This document shows, piece by piece, positions 1-6,722 of a DNA stretch of 21,888 nt. A model generated the notes under the pieces. The model was not told the origin of the DNA and searched no databases. It saw only the letters and a program-made list of their open reading frames with translations. The stretch is from DTU013 sp964490975 (GTDB taxonomy: Bacteria > Bacillota > Clostridia > Acetivibrionales > DTU013), in NCBI GenBank assembly GCA_964490975.1, contig CAZBEQ010000056.1:1-21888 (forward strand). Reading direction: 5' to 3'. Every line of letters begins with the position of its first letter. Position 1 is the first letter of the stretch. The position numbers were made by a program, and so were the translations under genes.

Positions 1-81
1 TTTATTTAAATGCACCCTTTTATGCTGTACCAAGTAGTTCTTTCACGCTAACACCTTCTTATGTGTGCAGATAAATTATAC

Positions 82-95
82 CGAACATATGTTTG
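82..95 (+). promoter_or_regulatory. LexA (SOS) box
   Basis: The 14-mer CGAACATATGTTTG matches the Bacillus/Clostridium LexA consensus CGAACRNRYGTTYG at every position. It overlaps the -35 hexamer of the promoter at 93-121. LexA bound here would block RNA polymerase until RecA-stimulated LexA cleavage after DNA damage. The match is read directly; the LexA control is inferred. Confidence 0.8.
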
Positions 96-121
96 ATATT
101 TAATGTGATCTGTGGTAAAAT
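93..121 (+). promoter_or_regulatory. sigma-A promoter of the DNA-repair operon
   Basis: TTGATA (93-98) and TAAAAT (116-121) are separated by an ideal 17-nt spacer. Transcription would start near 128 and leave a leader of about 100 nt before the start codon at 227. The -35 lies inside the LexA box, a typical arrangement for repression. Confidence 0.7.
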
Positions 122-226
122 AGAGTAAAGCAGGTTTAAATAAATCCGGTTTGAAATCAACTGACTTTAAATGAGCTGTGCAGCCGGCCGGGTGGTTTGC
201 TGCCAGAAAGCTGGTGATCAGATCAT

Positions 227-1678
227 ATGGAATTAATGGATAAGCTGACTGTGCTGGCCGACAGCGCAAAATATGATGTTTCATGTGTTTCAAGCGGAAG
301 CTCGCGTAAGAATACGCCGGGCGGTATCGGCAGCAGCTTTGCTACAGGTATATGCCACACATTCACAGGCGACGGGCGATGCGTATCATTACTAAAAGTA
401 TTGATGTCAAATTGTTGTATATACGACTGCGCTTATTGTGTGAACAAAGTTTCAAATGATGTGCCCCGTGCCACATTTACACCAGAAGAGATAGCAGCGG
501 TCACTATCAACTTTTACAGGAGAAATTATATTGAGGGGCTGTTTCTTAGCTCTGCAGTAGTCAAATCACCGGACCATACCATGGAAATGATGCTGCGAGC
601 TGTACGTCTACTAAGAGAGCAGTACCGCTTTAACGGATACATACACTTAAAGGGCATCCCCGGAGCCGACGCGGCGCTGATCGAGAAAGCGGGACACTAT
701 GTCGACAGGATGAGTGTGAATATAGAGCTTCCTACCAGCGATGGACTGAAGCTGTTGGCTCCGCAAAAAAAGAAAGAGGCAATACTCGGGCCAATGGGCT
801 TGATAAGCGGAAAGCTCCACGAGACTGATGACAATAGAGGCAGGTTCAAAAGCACACCACAGTTTGTTCCGGCAGGGCAAAGCACGCAGATGATAATAGG
901 CGCGACTCCTGATCCCGATCTGAAGATACTCAAGCTTTCAGAGGGACTGTATAAACGCTTTGGTATGCGCAGAGTGTTTTATTCCGCATACGTACCGGTA
1001 TCAAACCATCCGGCGCTGCCGCATTTAATAAAGCCGCCAATGTTAAGGGAGCACAGGATATATCAGGCCGACTGGCTTCTGAGGTTTTACGGCTTCAAGG
1101 CAGATGAATTGCTCGATGAGAGCCACAGGGATTTTGACACACAGCTCGATCCAAAATGTGACTGGGCGCTGCGAAATCTGCATATGTTCCCTGTGGAGAT
1201 AAACAAGGCCGATTATTCAATGCTGCTTAGGGTGCCAGGCATCGGCGTGCGTTCTGCGCAAAGGATCATGAATGCCAGGAGGATACAGCAGCTTGAGTTT
1301 TCAGATATAAAGAAGCTTGGGGTCGTACTGAAGCGAGCCAGGTTTTTTATTACATGTAAAGGGAAATATATCGATAAGCTGGAGGCTTCAGAGAGCTTTA
1401 TAAGACTCAATCTGCTGGCCGGCAGGGAACGGCTTCCCGCACTTGGGACAGACTACACCCAGCTCAGCTTTCTCCCGCCTGCTCCTTCTCCTTTACAACA
1501 GCTCGGGACACCAATTCAAATGAGACCCTTAGCGGCATTGAACGAAGCCGAGTCAAGGATAGGCAGCTATTCATCGACTGCAATTATTCCAGCCTATGCC
1601 ATGGCATCAGGGGAAATAGGTATTTTGACTGATCCCACTGCTGAGGATATGGCAGCAAGCATAACAGGTGAATTGTGA
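227..1678 (+). CDS. putative DNA modification/repair radical SAM protein (TIGR03916-like)
   Basis: This 483-residue protein has the radical SAM cluster motif CX3CX2C (C64, C68, C71), preceded by further cysteines C20, C43, C52 and C63. It has the family features YDVSC near the N-terminus, NIELPT around 165-170 and GATPDPD around 226-231. A helix-hairpin-helix DNA-binding element (LRVPGIGVRSAQRI) lies near residues 334-347. The family, distantly related to spore photoproduct lyase, is annotated as putative DNA repair or modification; its substrate is not established. The start at 227 is supported by GGTGATC (213-219), which matches the anti-Shine-Dalgarno end, 7 nt upstream. The stop overlaps the start of the partner gene (TGATG), so the two are translationally coupled. 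The SOS box upstream supports a DNA-damage role. Confidence 0.9.
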   Translation: MELMDKLTVLADSAKYDVSCVSSGSSRKNTPGGIGSSFATGICHTFTGDGRCVSLLKVLMSNCCIYDCAYCVNKVSNDVPRATFTPEEIAAVTINFYRRNYIEGLFLSSAVVKSPDHTMEMMLRAVRLLREQYRFNGYIHLKGIPGADAALIEKAGHYVDRMSVNIELPTSDGLKLLAPQKKKEAILGPMGLISGKLHETDDNRGRFKSTPQFVPAGQSTQMIIGATPDPDLKILKLSEGLYKRFGMRRVFYSAYVPVSNHPALPHLIKPPMLREHRIYQADWLLRFYGFKADELLDESHRDFDTQLDPKCDWALRNLHMFPVEINKADYSMLLRVPGIGVRSAQRIMNARRIQQLEFSDIKKLGVVLKRARFFITCKGKYIDKLEASESFIRLNLLAGRERLPALGTDYTQLSFLPPAPSPLQQLGTPIQMRPLAALNEAESRIGSYSSTAIIPAYAMASGEIGILTDPTAEDMAASITGEL

Positions 1679-2415
1679 TGCTGATATATGTTTATGACGG
1701 AAGCTTTGAAGGGATACTTACGTCAGTATTTGAGGCTTTTGACCGGAAAGAGTCCCCTGACGCCATACTTCCGGAAGATGGGCTTCAACAGGATCTGTTT
1801 GCGGAGTATTCATATATAGTGACTGATCCGGCTAAGTCTGACAGGGTTTATTCCTCCATATGGAAAAATATTTCCGAAGATGTGCTGAAAAATGTTTATC
1901 ATACCTTCCTTTCCGAAGACCATGAGGCGGGCACTATAATTTACCGTTATCTCAAGCTGGGCTGGAAAATGGGGAGCAAGGTAGATATGTACCTCTCAAA
2001 TGATACAGTGTTTAAGGTAATGGATATCAACCGCAGGGTGGGGTATGAAGTACACAGGTTAATGGGCTTCGTGCGTTTCAGACAGGTTGGGGATGGTATC
2101 TTTTATTCCTCAATAAGCCCGGACTACAATATTGTGGAATTGCTGGCGCCTCATTTTGCACAGAGGCTTTCTGACCAGAAGTGGATCATTCATGATGTCA
2201 GAAGAGAGATAGCTGCGCTCTACAACATGAAGGAGTGGATCGTTTCAGAGTTTTCTGCCGACGAAATACCGGATGTCACAGATGAGGAGAAGCTGTATTC
2301 CAAGCTCTGGAAACGGTTTTTCACAACACTGGAAATACCATCCCGTACCAATCATAAGCTCCAAAGACAGCTTCTGCCGCGCAGATATTGGGAGCATCTC
2401 ACAGAAATGTGGTAA
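1678..2415 (+). CDS. DUF4130 (TIGR03915-like) probable DNA metabolism protein
   Basis: This 245-residue protein begins MLIYVYDGSFEGILTSVF and ends RRYWEHLTEMW, both typical of the TIGR03915/DUF4130 family. I see no signal peptide or membrane segment, so it should act in the cytoplasm. From memory of the family, it sits beside the TIGR03916 radical SAM protein in most genomes, and in some bacteria its domain is fused to a UdgX-type uracil-DNA glycosylase domain. That supports a DNA repair role, but the reaction is unknown. The ATG at 1678 is preferred over the GTG at 1675 because AGGTGA (1666-1671) lies 6 nt upstream of it. The gene ends with its stop codon directly against the stop of the convergent small gene. 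Confidence 0.85.
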   Translation: MLIYVYDGSFEGILTSVFEAFDRKESPDAILPEDGLQQDLFAEYSYIVTDPAKSDRVYSSIWKNISEDVLKNVYHTFLSEDHEAGTIIYRYLKLGWKMGSKVDMYLSNDTVFKVMDINRRVGYEVHRLMGFVRFRQVGDGIFYSSISPDYNIVELLAPHFAQRLSDQKWIIHDVRREIAALYNMKEWIVSEFSADEIPDVTDEEKLYSKLWKRFFTTLEIPSRTNHKLQRQLLPRRYWEHLTEMW

Positions 2416-2622
2416 TTAGTACGTATCTCCATCATCTTCGTAGTAGGAGAGCTCCATTAATTCATTGTAGAGACTTTCAATTTCGTCATATTCCTCAAAC
2501 TGTTGGTTCTCTTCATTGTCCAGGAACTCCTCAACATTGCTTTGATCGCTGAAAGTGTAGTTTAGGTCCATGTTTTGAGCTAATTCGTTTATTTTGTCCA
2601 ATATTTCCTGTTTATCTGTCAT
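2416..2622 (-). CDS. small acidic protein of unknown function
   Basis: This is a 68-residue, strongly acidic protein with many Asp/Glu and only a few Lys. It is largely predicted helical, with no cysteine, signal peptide or membrane segment. I do not recognise a family. The gene is real on translational grounds: a strong Shine-Dalgarno site (GGAGG, on the complement at 2628-2632) lies at good distance from the ATG. It converges on the DNA-repair operon with zero intergenic bases, so the 3' ends of the transcripts must overlap. A DNA-mimic or chaperone-like role is possible from composition alone, but nothing shows it. Confidence 0.7.
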   Translation of the reverse strand: MTDKQEILDKINELAQNMDLNYTFSDQSNVEEFLDNEENQQFEEYDEIESLYNELMELSYYEDDGDTY

Positions 2623-2766
2623 ATTATACCTCCGATTCAGTTTGATTATCGGTTAAATATTATGAGTAACGGTGTCTATTTTATACGTGCTGTTTATAAA
2701 CATACTTGTTGTAAGTCGTAACTGTTTTATTGTTACAAGTGGAGTTTAATTCCATAAACTTTTCTA

Positions 2767-2796
2767 TTGACTTTATGTTGCATCATCTGCTACAAT
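2767..2796 (+). promoter_or_regulatory. tRNA operon promoter
   Basis: TTGACT (2767-2772) and TACAAT (2791-2796) are 18 nt apart, with TGC just before the -10 acting as an extended -10. The first tRNA follows about 40 nt after the likely start. Confidence 0.65.
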
Positions 2797-2843
2797 AATA
2801 AAGCGCTTACGGGACATATATATTCAGCACCAAAGCGAAATAT

Positions 2844-2920
2844 GGCGGCGTAGCTCAGATGGCTAGAGCATGCGGTTCATACCCGCAGTGTCGTTGGTTC
2901 AATTCCGACCGCCGCTACCA
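2844..2920 (+). tRNA. tRNA-Met (CAT), probably elongator
   Basis: A 77-nt cloverleaf. Acceptor GGCGGCG pairs with CGCCGCT (one G-U). The D arm is GCTC/GAGC, the anticodon loop TTCATAC gives CAT, the T arm GTTGG-TTCAATT-CCGAC is intact, and CCA is encoded. The terminal base pair and general form fit an elongator rather than an initiator. A CAT anticodon could also belong to a lysidine-modified tRNA-Ile. Confidence 0.93.
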
Positions 2921-2968
2921 CAAATATGCATATGATTATCTTACCGTAACCATATGCATATTTAATGA

Positions 2969-3044
2969 GGCCCATTGGTCAAGCGGTCTAAGACACCGCC
3001 CTTTCACGGCGGTAACAGGGGTTCGAGTCCCCTATGGGTCACCA
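2969..3044 (+). tRNA. tRNA-Glu (TTC)
   Basis: A 76-nt cloverleaf. Acceptor GGCCCAT pairs with ATGGGTC (one G-U). The anticodon stem CCGCC/GGCGG holds the loop CTTTCAC, giving TTC. The T arm AGGGG-TTCGAGT-CCCCT is intact and CCA is encoded. It is the second tRNA of the operon. Confidence 0.95.
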
Positions 3045-3046
3045 CT

Positions 3047-3087
3047 GAAGCAGGAGGACGCAAGAATTATCTTCGGCCTCCTGTTTC
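3047..3087 (+). repeat. stem-loop between tRNA-Glu and tRNA-Val
   Basis: GAAGCAGGAGG (3047-3057) pairs over 11 bp with CCTCCTGTTTC (3077-3087), with one G-U pair and a 19-nt loop. No U-tract follows, so it is not a standard terminator. It may shield or guide processing of the tRNA precursor. Confidence 0.5.
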
Positions 3088-3114
3088 AACAAAACTTATA
3101 TCAAAATTGGATAT

Positions 3115-3190
3115 GGGCGCTTAGCTCAGCTGGGGGAGCACCTGCCTTACAAGCAGGGGGTCATAGGTTCGAGCCCTATAGTGCCCACCA
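3115..3190 (+). tRNA. tRNA-Val (TAC)
   Basis: A 76-nt cloverleaf. Acceptor GGGCGCT pairs with AGTGCCC (one G-U). The anticodon stem CCTGC/GCAGG holds the loop CTTACAA, giving TAC. The T arm ATAGG-TTCGAGC-CCTAT is intact and CCA is encoded. It is the last tRNA before the terminator. Confidence 0.95.
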
Positions 3191-3203
3191 AAACACAATT
3201 TGC

Positions 3204-3230
3204 AAAAGCTTCACGTAGTGAAGCTTTTTT
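3204..3230 (+). terminator. Rho-independent terminator of the tRNA operon
   Basis: AAAAGCTTCAC (3204-3214) pairs perfectly over 11 bp with GTGAAGCTTTT (3218-3228) around a GTA loop and runs into a T tract. Confidence 0.9.
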
Positions 3231-3234
3231 GTTT

Positions 3235-3312
3235 AAATCAAGGGGGACGGGGGTTTTTGATTATCAATTCGCAACAAAATTGATAATCAAAACCCCCCGT
3301 CCCCCTTGATTT
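3235..3312. repeat. 78-nt near-perfect palindrome, REP/RAYT-type element candidate
   Basis: The arms at 3235-3269 and 3278-3312 are 35 nt each with one mismatch and an 8-nt loop (CGCAACAA). Each arm carries the GGGGGACGGGGG core. G-rich GGGGACGG palindromes are, from memory, common dispersed elements in clostridia and related Firmicutes, often near REP-associated (Y1) transposases. No transposase is encoded here. It lies exactly between the tRNA terminator and the kinase promoter. Confidence 0.75.
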
Positions 3313-3315
3313 ATC

Positions 3316-3344
3316 TTGAATGTAATGTAAAGACAGGATATACT
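3316..3344 (+). promoter_or_regulatory. sensor kinase promoter
   Basis: TTGAAT (3316-3321) and TATACT (3339-3344) have a 17-nt spacer. Transcription would start near 3351. This excludes the ATG at 3350 as start of the kinase gene and supports the GTG at 3380. The promoter begins 4 nt after the palindrome ends. Confidence 0.6.
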
Positions 3345-3379
3345 TAGTAATGTATATATCTGGGAGAGAGGTGCGATCT

Positions 3380-4237
3380 GTGAGAAAAAGGTTTGATCCT
3401 GGCATGACTGCGCTTACTATAGTAATTATCAACCTTACACAGGTCGCACTGATAGCTGCGGTTTTGTTTTACATTGTTGATATGGGCATGGGAGCAGAGT
3501 TGCTTTCTGATCCATGGATCATTACTTTGTTTGCTGTTATCGCTGCTGCGATAATCTTAAATGGGTTCACCGCCTATAGAAGCAGAGCAGGCTTGATACG
3601 TACCAGCAACGAATTCAGATTGCTTCAGGAAACGCTTGCAAGACTCGAAAATTTAAATTCTACCTTACGCGGTCAACGTCATGATTTTATGAATCATCTG
3701 CAGGTGGTCCACTCTCTGATAGAAATGGAAGAGTATAAGTCTGCGGGTGAGTATATAGAAAAAGTATACGGTGATATCCAGCGGGTCAGTAAAATAATGA
3801 AAACCTCTGTTGCTGCTGTAAATGCGCTGCTTCAGGCCAAGTTGATGGCTTGTGAAAAACAGGGCATCAATATGGAGCTTGAGGTGAGGACTCAGATGAA
3901 GGATTTGAGCATCCCATCCTGGGAGTTCTGCAGGGTCCTTGGAAATCTTATAGACAATGCGATGTATGCGCTTAATGATGTTACCGGTGATAAATCGATC
4001 AGGATTGAACTCTTTGAAGACTTGAGAAATTACTACTTTAAAGTAATGGACAATGGAAAGCCTATTCCTGAAAAGCTGGAGGACAAGATATTTGAACCGG
4101 GCTTCACAACGAAGGGTGAAAAGGGCGAAGGTATGGGTCTGGCGATCTGTAAGGAGATAATGGAAGATACCGGAGGAAGTATTGGAGTTTCGAGTTCGGA
4201 AGGCTGGACTGTTTTTGAGGGAAGGATTTCTAGATAG
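3380..4237 (+). CDS. membrane sensor histidine kinase, SpoOB/GHKL type
   Basis: This 285-residue protein should autophosphorylate a histidine and pass phosphate to a response regulator. Two N-terminal membrane helices (about residues 10-33 and 44-62) leave almost no extracellular sensor domain. A coiled linker then leads to the H-box RGQRHDFMNHLQ with phospho-acceptor H101 and a SpoOB-like dimerisation helix. The ATPase has an N-box around N193 (NLIDNAMYAL), DNGKPIP at about 224, IFEPGFTTK and the G-box GEGMGLAI (249-256). The GTG start is chosen for GGAGAGAGGTG (3363-3373) 6 nt upstream and for the promoter position. No regulator is directly adjacent; the likely partner is the LytTR regulator at 6723, across the flotillin genes. 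The small sensor part suggests that it senses the membrane or a partner protein. Confidence 0.87.
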   Translation: MRKRFDPGMTALTIVIINLTQVALIAAVLFYIVDMGMGAELLSDPWIITLFAVIAAAIILNGFTAYRSRAGLIRTSNEFRLLQETLARLENLNSTLRGQRHDFMNHLQVVHSLIEMEEYKSAGEYIEKVYGDIQRVSKIMKTSVAAVNALLQAKLMACEKQGINMELEVRTQMKDLSIPSWEFCRVLGNLIDNAMYALNDVTGDKSIRIELFEDLRNYYFKVMDNGKPIPEKLEDKIFEPGFTTKGEKGEGMGLAICKEIMEDTGGSIGVSSSEGWTVFEGRISR

Positions 4238-4407
4238 ACGGATGGTCGGCGATGCTTGACGGCAGGTTTGATCATTAATCAATGTTTATGACAAATCAAT
4301 AACCAAAATGTATTATTTATAGAGTATGGATTTAAACCTGACAGTTACCGTAATAGAATATAATTGAAATTAAGATATTACGTATTATTATTTTTGGAGG
4401 TGTACTT

Positions 4408-4911
4408 ATGGATATTGCTTCAGTATTTGCAGGAATCGATTGGATACCACTGATCTGTATAATTGGCGGTATTATATTTGTCATAATTGAAATGTTTCAT
4501 CCGGGCTTCGGGGTACCGGGCGTTATAGGAGTGATACTGCTTGTGGTGGGTGTGGTGCTTTATGCGCAGTCCCTGCTCCAGGCGCTGATACTGATTGTTA
4601 TAATTCTGGCTATACTCGGAGCAGCGCTTACTCTGGTACTTCAATCTGCAGCAAAAGGCCGTCTGTCTAAACATCTAGTTTTGAACAATACAATGGATGA
4701 CGATGTAAAGTTCTCAGCCATTGATGATCTCAACTATTTTGTTGGAAGCGAGGGTGTGACGCTGACTGTGCTGAGACCTTCCGGATCGGCGGATTTTAAC
4801 GGTGTAAGACTGGATGTGATCGCAGATGGTGAATTTATCCCGAAGGGTACCAAGGTTATGATCGATAAAATTGAAGGACGCAGGATCGTTGTGAGACAAA
4901 AGCCGAATTGA
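4408..4911 (+). CDS. NfeD-like membrane protein
   Basis: This 167-residue protein has three hydrophobic segments (about 12-31, 35-54 and 56-79) with the typical EMFHPGFGVPGVIG turn between the first two. A soluble OB-fold-like domain (about 105-165) follows, with the GVRLDVIADGEFIPKGTKV core. This is the short NfeD form without the serine protease domain. NfeD proteins are membrane partners of SPFH/flotillin proteins, and FloA is the next gene, which fits the yqeZ-yqfA pattern of Bacillus. The start has a strong site (TTTGGAGGTG) 5 nt upstream. A TATAAT at 4359-4364 in the 170-nt gap may be its -10, but I find no well-spaced -35. Confidence 0.87.
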   Translation: MDIASVFAGIDWIPLICIIGGIIFVIIEMFHPGFGVPGVIGVILLVVGVVLYAQSLLQALILIVIILAILGAALTLVLQSAAKGRLSKHLVLNNTMDDDVKFSAIDDLNYFVGSEGVTLTVLRPSGSADFNGVRLDVIADGEFIPKGTKVMIDKIEGRRIVVRQKPN

Positions 4912-5131
4912 TAACGTATTAAGGATGAACTTGTAATAACAGGTGATGGGATTGTAATAACGAGGCAAACAGAAAGCCTTGTTTGCGAACAGCCTTGTTG
5001 AAACACTGCAATAGCATATTAGCATATAGATTTTCTTTGAACTGAAGTTTTACAAGTGAAACTTACCTGCAGAGGTTTTAGCAGGTACGATATAACTAAT
5101 TGAAGCATGATTTGAAAGGAGTCGGATCAGT
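4912..5131 (+). other. nfeD-floA intergenic stretch with small hairpins
   Basis: The 220-nt gap has no gene. GCAAACA/TGTTTGC (4965-4971 and 4980-4986) and TACCTGC/GCAGGTA (5064-5070 and 5081-5087) can form short stems. TTGTAATAAC occurs twice (from 4931 and from 4953). Neither stem has a U-tract, so read-through into floA is likely. AAAGGAG near 5115 serves the floA start. Confidence 0.4.
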
Positions 5132-6124
5132 ATGGAAGTTTTAGTAACAGTGGGGATTATTTTTGCATTATTAATCTTTTTTATTTTGTTTTTTAACTTT
5201 ATCCCCGTCGGTCTGTGGATATCGGCCTTTGCAGCAGGCGTACATGTAGGCATATTTACTTTGATAGGAATGAGGCTCAGAAGGGTCGCGCCCAGCAAGA
5301 TCATTTTACCATTGATCAAGGCTCGCAAGGCAGGTCTTGAAATCAATGCCAACCAGCTTGAAGCGCATTACCTTGCCGGCGGAAATGTGGATAAGGTGGT
5401 AAATGCTCTTATTGCCGCCCATAGAGCGGATATGGATCTTCAGTTTATCAGGGCTGCTGCGATAGATCTTGCAGGCAGGGATGTTCTCGAAGCTGTGAAA
5501 ATGAGTGTAAATCCAAAGGTGATCGAGACACCAAATATATCGGCTGTGGCTAAAGATGGTATAGAGCTGCTTGTCAAGGCACGTGTGACAGTTAGGACAA
5601 ATCTTGACAGATTGATAGGTGGCGCTGGTGAGGCAACTATTATTGCAAGGGTCGGTGAAGGTATCGTCACCACTGTCGGTAGCTCTGTTTCTCACAAGGA
5701 TGTGCTCGAGAACCCTGATCTGATTTCTCAGACAGTATTAAATAAAGGGCTTGATGCAGGTACGGCATTTGAAATACTTTCAATAGATATTGCAGATGTA
5801 GATGTAGGCAGGAACATTGGTGCCCAGCTACAGACGTTCCAGGCTGAAGCCGATAAAAACATAGCGCAGGCTAAGGCTGAAGAAAGGCGTGCAATGGCAG
5901 TTGCAAAGGAACAGGAAATGAAGGCTCTCGTACAGGAGATGAGGGCACGAGTCGTGGAAGCTGAGGCAGAGGTGCCAAAGGCAATGGCAAGCGCTCTTAC
6001 CAATGGGAAAATGGGTGTAATGGATTACTACAATATGCAGAATCTCATTTCAGACACACAAATGAGGAATTCTATCTCAAAGGCAAATAAGCCTGAAGGA
6101 ACTGAAGAAATAGGCGAGAAGTAG
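5132..6124 (+). CDS. floA: flotillin-like protein FloA
   Basis: This 330-residue SPFH protein matches the usual FloA length. It scaffolds functional membrane microdomains and affects membrane fluidity and the assembly of membrane complexes. The N-terminus has two hydrophobic stretches (about 4-25 and 27-48) that anchor it by a re-entrant hairpin. The SPFH domain follows, with ARKAGLEINANQLEAHYLAGG and VTVRTNLDRLIGGAGEATIIARVGEG. A flotillin coiled coil (about 230-290) is rich in Ala/Glu/Lys (AEADKNIAQAKAEERRAMA), and the EAEVPKAMASAL signature leads to the C-terminal tail. It pairs functionally with NfeD upstream. The two flanking genes of a two-component pair suggest signalling tied to the same membrane domain. 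Confidence 0.95.
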   Translation: MEVLVTVGIIFALLIFFILFFNFIPVGLWISAFAAGVHVGIFTLIGMRLRRVAPSKIILPLIKARKAGLEINANQLEAHYLAGGNVDKVVNALIAAHRADMDLQFIRAAAIDLAGRDVLEAVKMSVNPKVIETPNISAVAKDGIELLVKARVTVRTNLDRLIGGAGEATIIARVGEGIVTTVGSSVSHKDVLENPDLISQTVLNKGLDAGTAFEILSIDIADVDVGRNIGAQLQTFQAEADKNIAQAKAEERRAMAVAKEQEMKALVQEMRARVVEAEAEVPKAMASALTNGKMGVMDYYNMQNLISDTQMRNSISKANKPEGTEEIGEK

Positions 6125-6142
6125 AGCAGAAGGGATATTGAT

Positions 6143-6718
6143 ATGGGAAATTTATTCAACAATCAATTTCCGACAAATATGTTCGGTGTACAGCAGAATA
6201 ATGCCTGTGTAAGGGTACCTCAGAGGCAGCAGACAGCCACTGCTCCAAGTAATTCAGCTAACAGGGGCTATAGGGTTCCGACCCGTGCCCCGGCAGCCGC
6301 AGCTCCCGCAGGTGTGCAGTCGCCTGCCCCGGCAGCCGCAGCCCTCGCAGGTGTGCAGTCGCCTGCCCCGGCAGCCGCAGCCCCTGCAGGTGTGCAGTCA
6401 CCTGCCCCCAGAGCTACTGCTCCGGCAAAAATGCAGTCACCTGCCCCCAGAGCTACTGCTCCGGCAAAAATGCAGTCACCTGCTACAGCAGGAGATACCT
6501 TGCTTCAGGGAAACATCTTATCCGGCGTACCTGCAAATATCAAAGCAGCTTCCTCTGATAAAGGTAAAGGTTTATCCTCTGATAATACGAACTCTTACAA
6601 AACCAATTATAGCGAAGACAGCTTGAAACTGTATTTCTCGGAAGAAAACCTGCTGAAGGGCTTGATAATGTCCGAAATCCTAGGTAAACCCAAATGTTTA
6701 AGAAGAGGCCGGTGGTGA
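6143..6718 (+). CDS. Ala/Pro-rich repeat protein of unknown function
   Basis: This 191-residue protein lies 18 nt after floA and ends 4 nt before the LytTR regulator gene, so it is embedded in that operon. The N-terminus (MGNLFNNQFPTNMFG) is Asn/Gln-rich. Residues 49-113 are five 13-residue units of the type APAAAAPAGVQSP, then the tail is Ser/Lys/Asn-rich with a short charged helix near the end. It has no signal peptide, membrane helix or recognisable domain. The repeat is probably an unstructured linker. The C-terminal part (about 150-185) may be the functional, structured portion. The start follows GAAGGG about 9 nt upstream. It may bridge FloA to another partner, but that is only inferred from position. 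Confidence 0.7.
   Translation: MGNLFNNQFPTNMFGVQQNNACVRVPQRQQTATAPSNSANRGYRVPTRAPAAAAPAGVQSPAPAAAALAGVQSPAPAAAAPAGVQSPAPRATAPAKMQSPAPRATAPAKMQSPATAGDTLLQGNILSGVPANIKAASSDKGKGLSSDNTNSYKTNYSEDSLKLYFSEENLLKGLIMSEILGKPKCLRRGRW
6287..6481 (+). repeat. five tandem 39-bp units inside the Ala/Pro-rich gene
   Basis: Units start at 6287, 6326, 6365, 6404 and 6443, each 39 bp (13 codons). Units 1-3 are near-identical (APAAAAPAGVQSP type). Units 4 and 5 are identical at the DNA level (APRATAPAKMQSP). Copy number can change without a frameshift. Confidence 0.9.
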
Positions 6719-6722
6719 GTTT

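Noticed and set aside
2859..3218. 119-codon open frame running over the tRNA cluster
   Set aside because: It overlaps three complete tRNA genes and has no supporting ribosome binding site.
4238..5131. SigW-type promoter upstream of nfeD or floA, as in Bacillus
   Set aside because: TTAAAC and TGAAAC stretches occur but no CGTA lies at a 16-17 nt spacing.
6285..6626. Second open frame through the Ala/Pro repeat region
   Set aside because: It is open only because the 39-bp repeat keeps the frame clear; it has no site of its own and lies inside the coupled gene.
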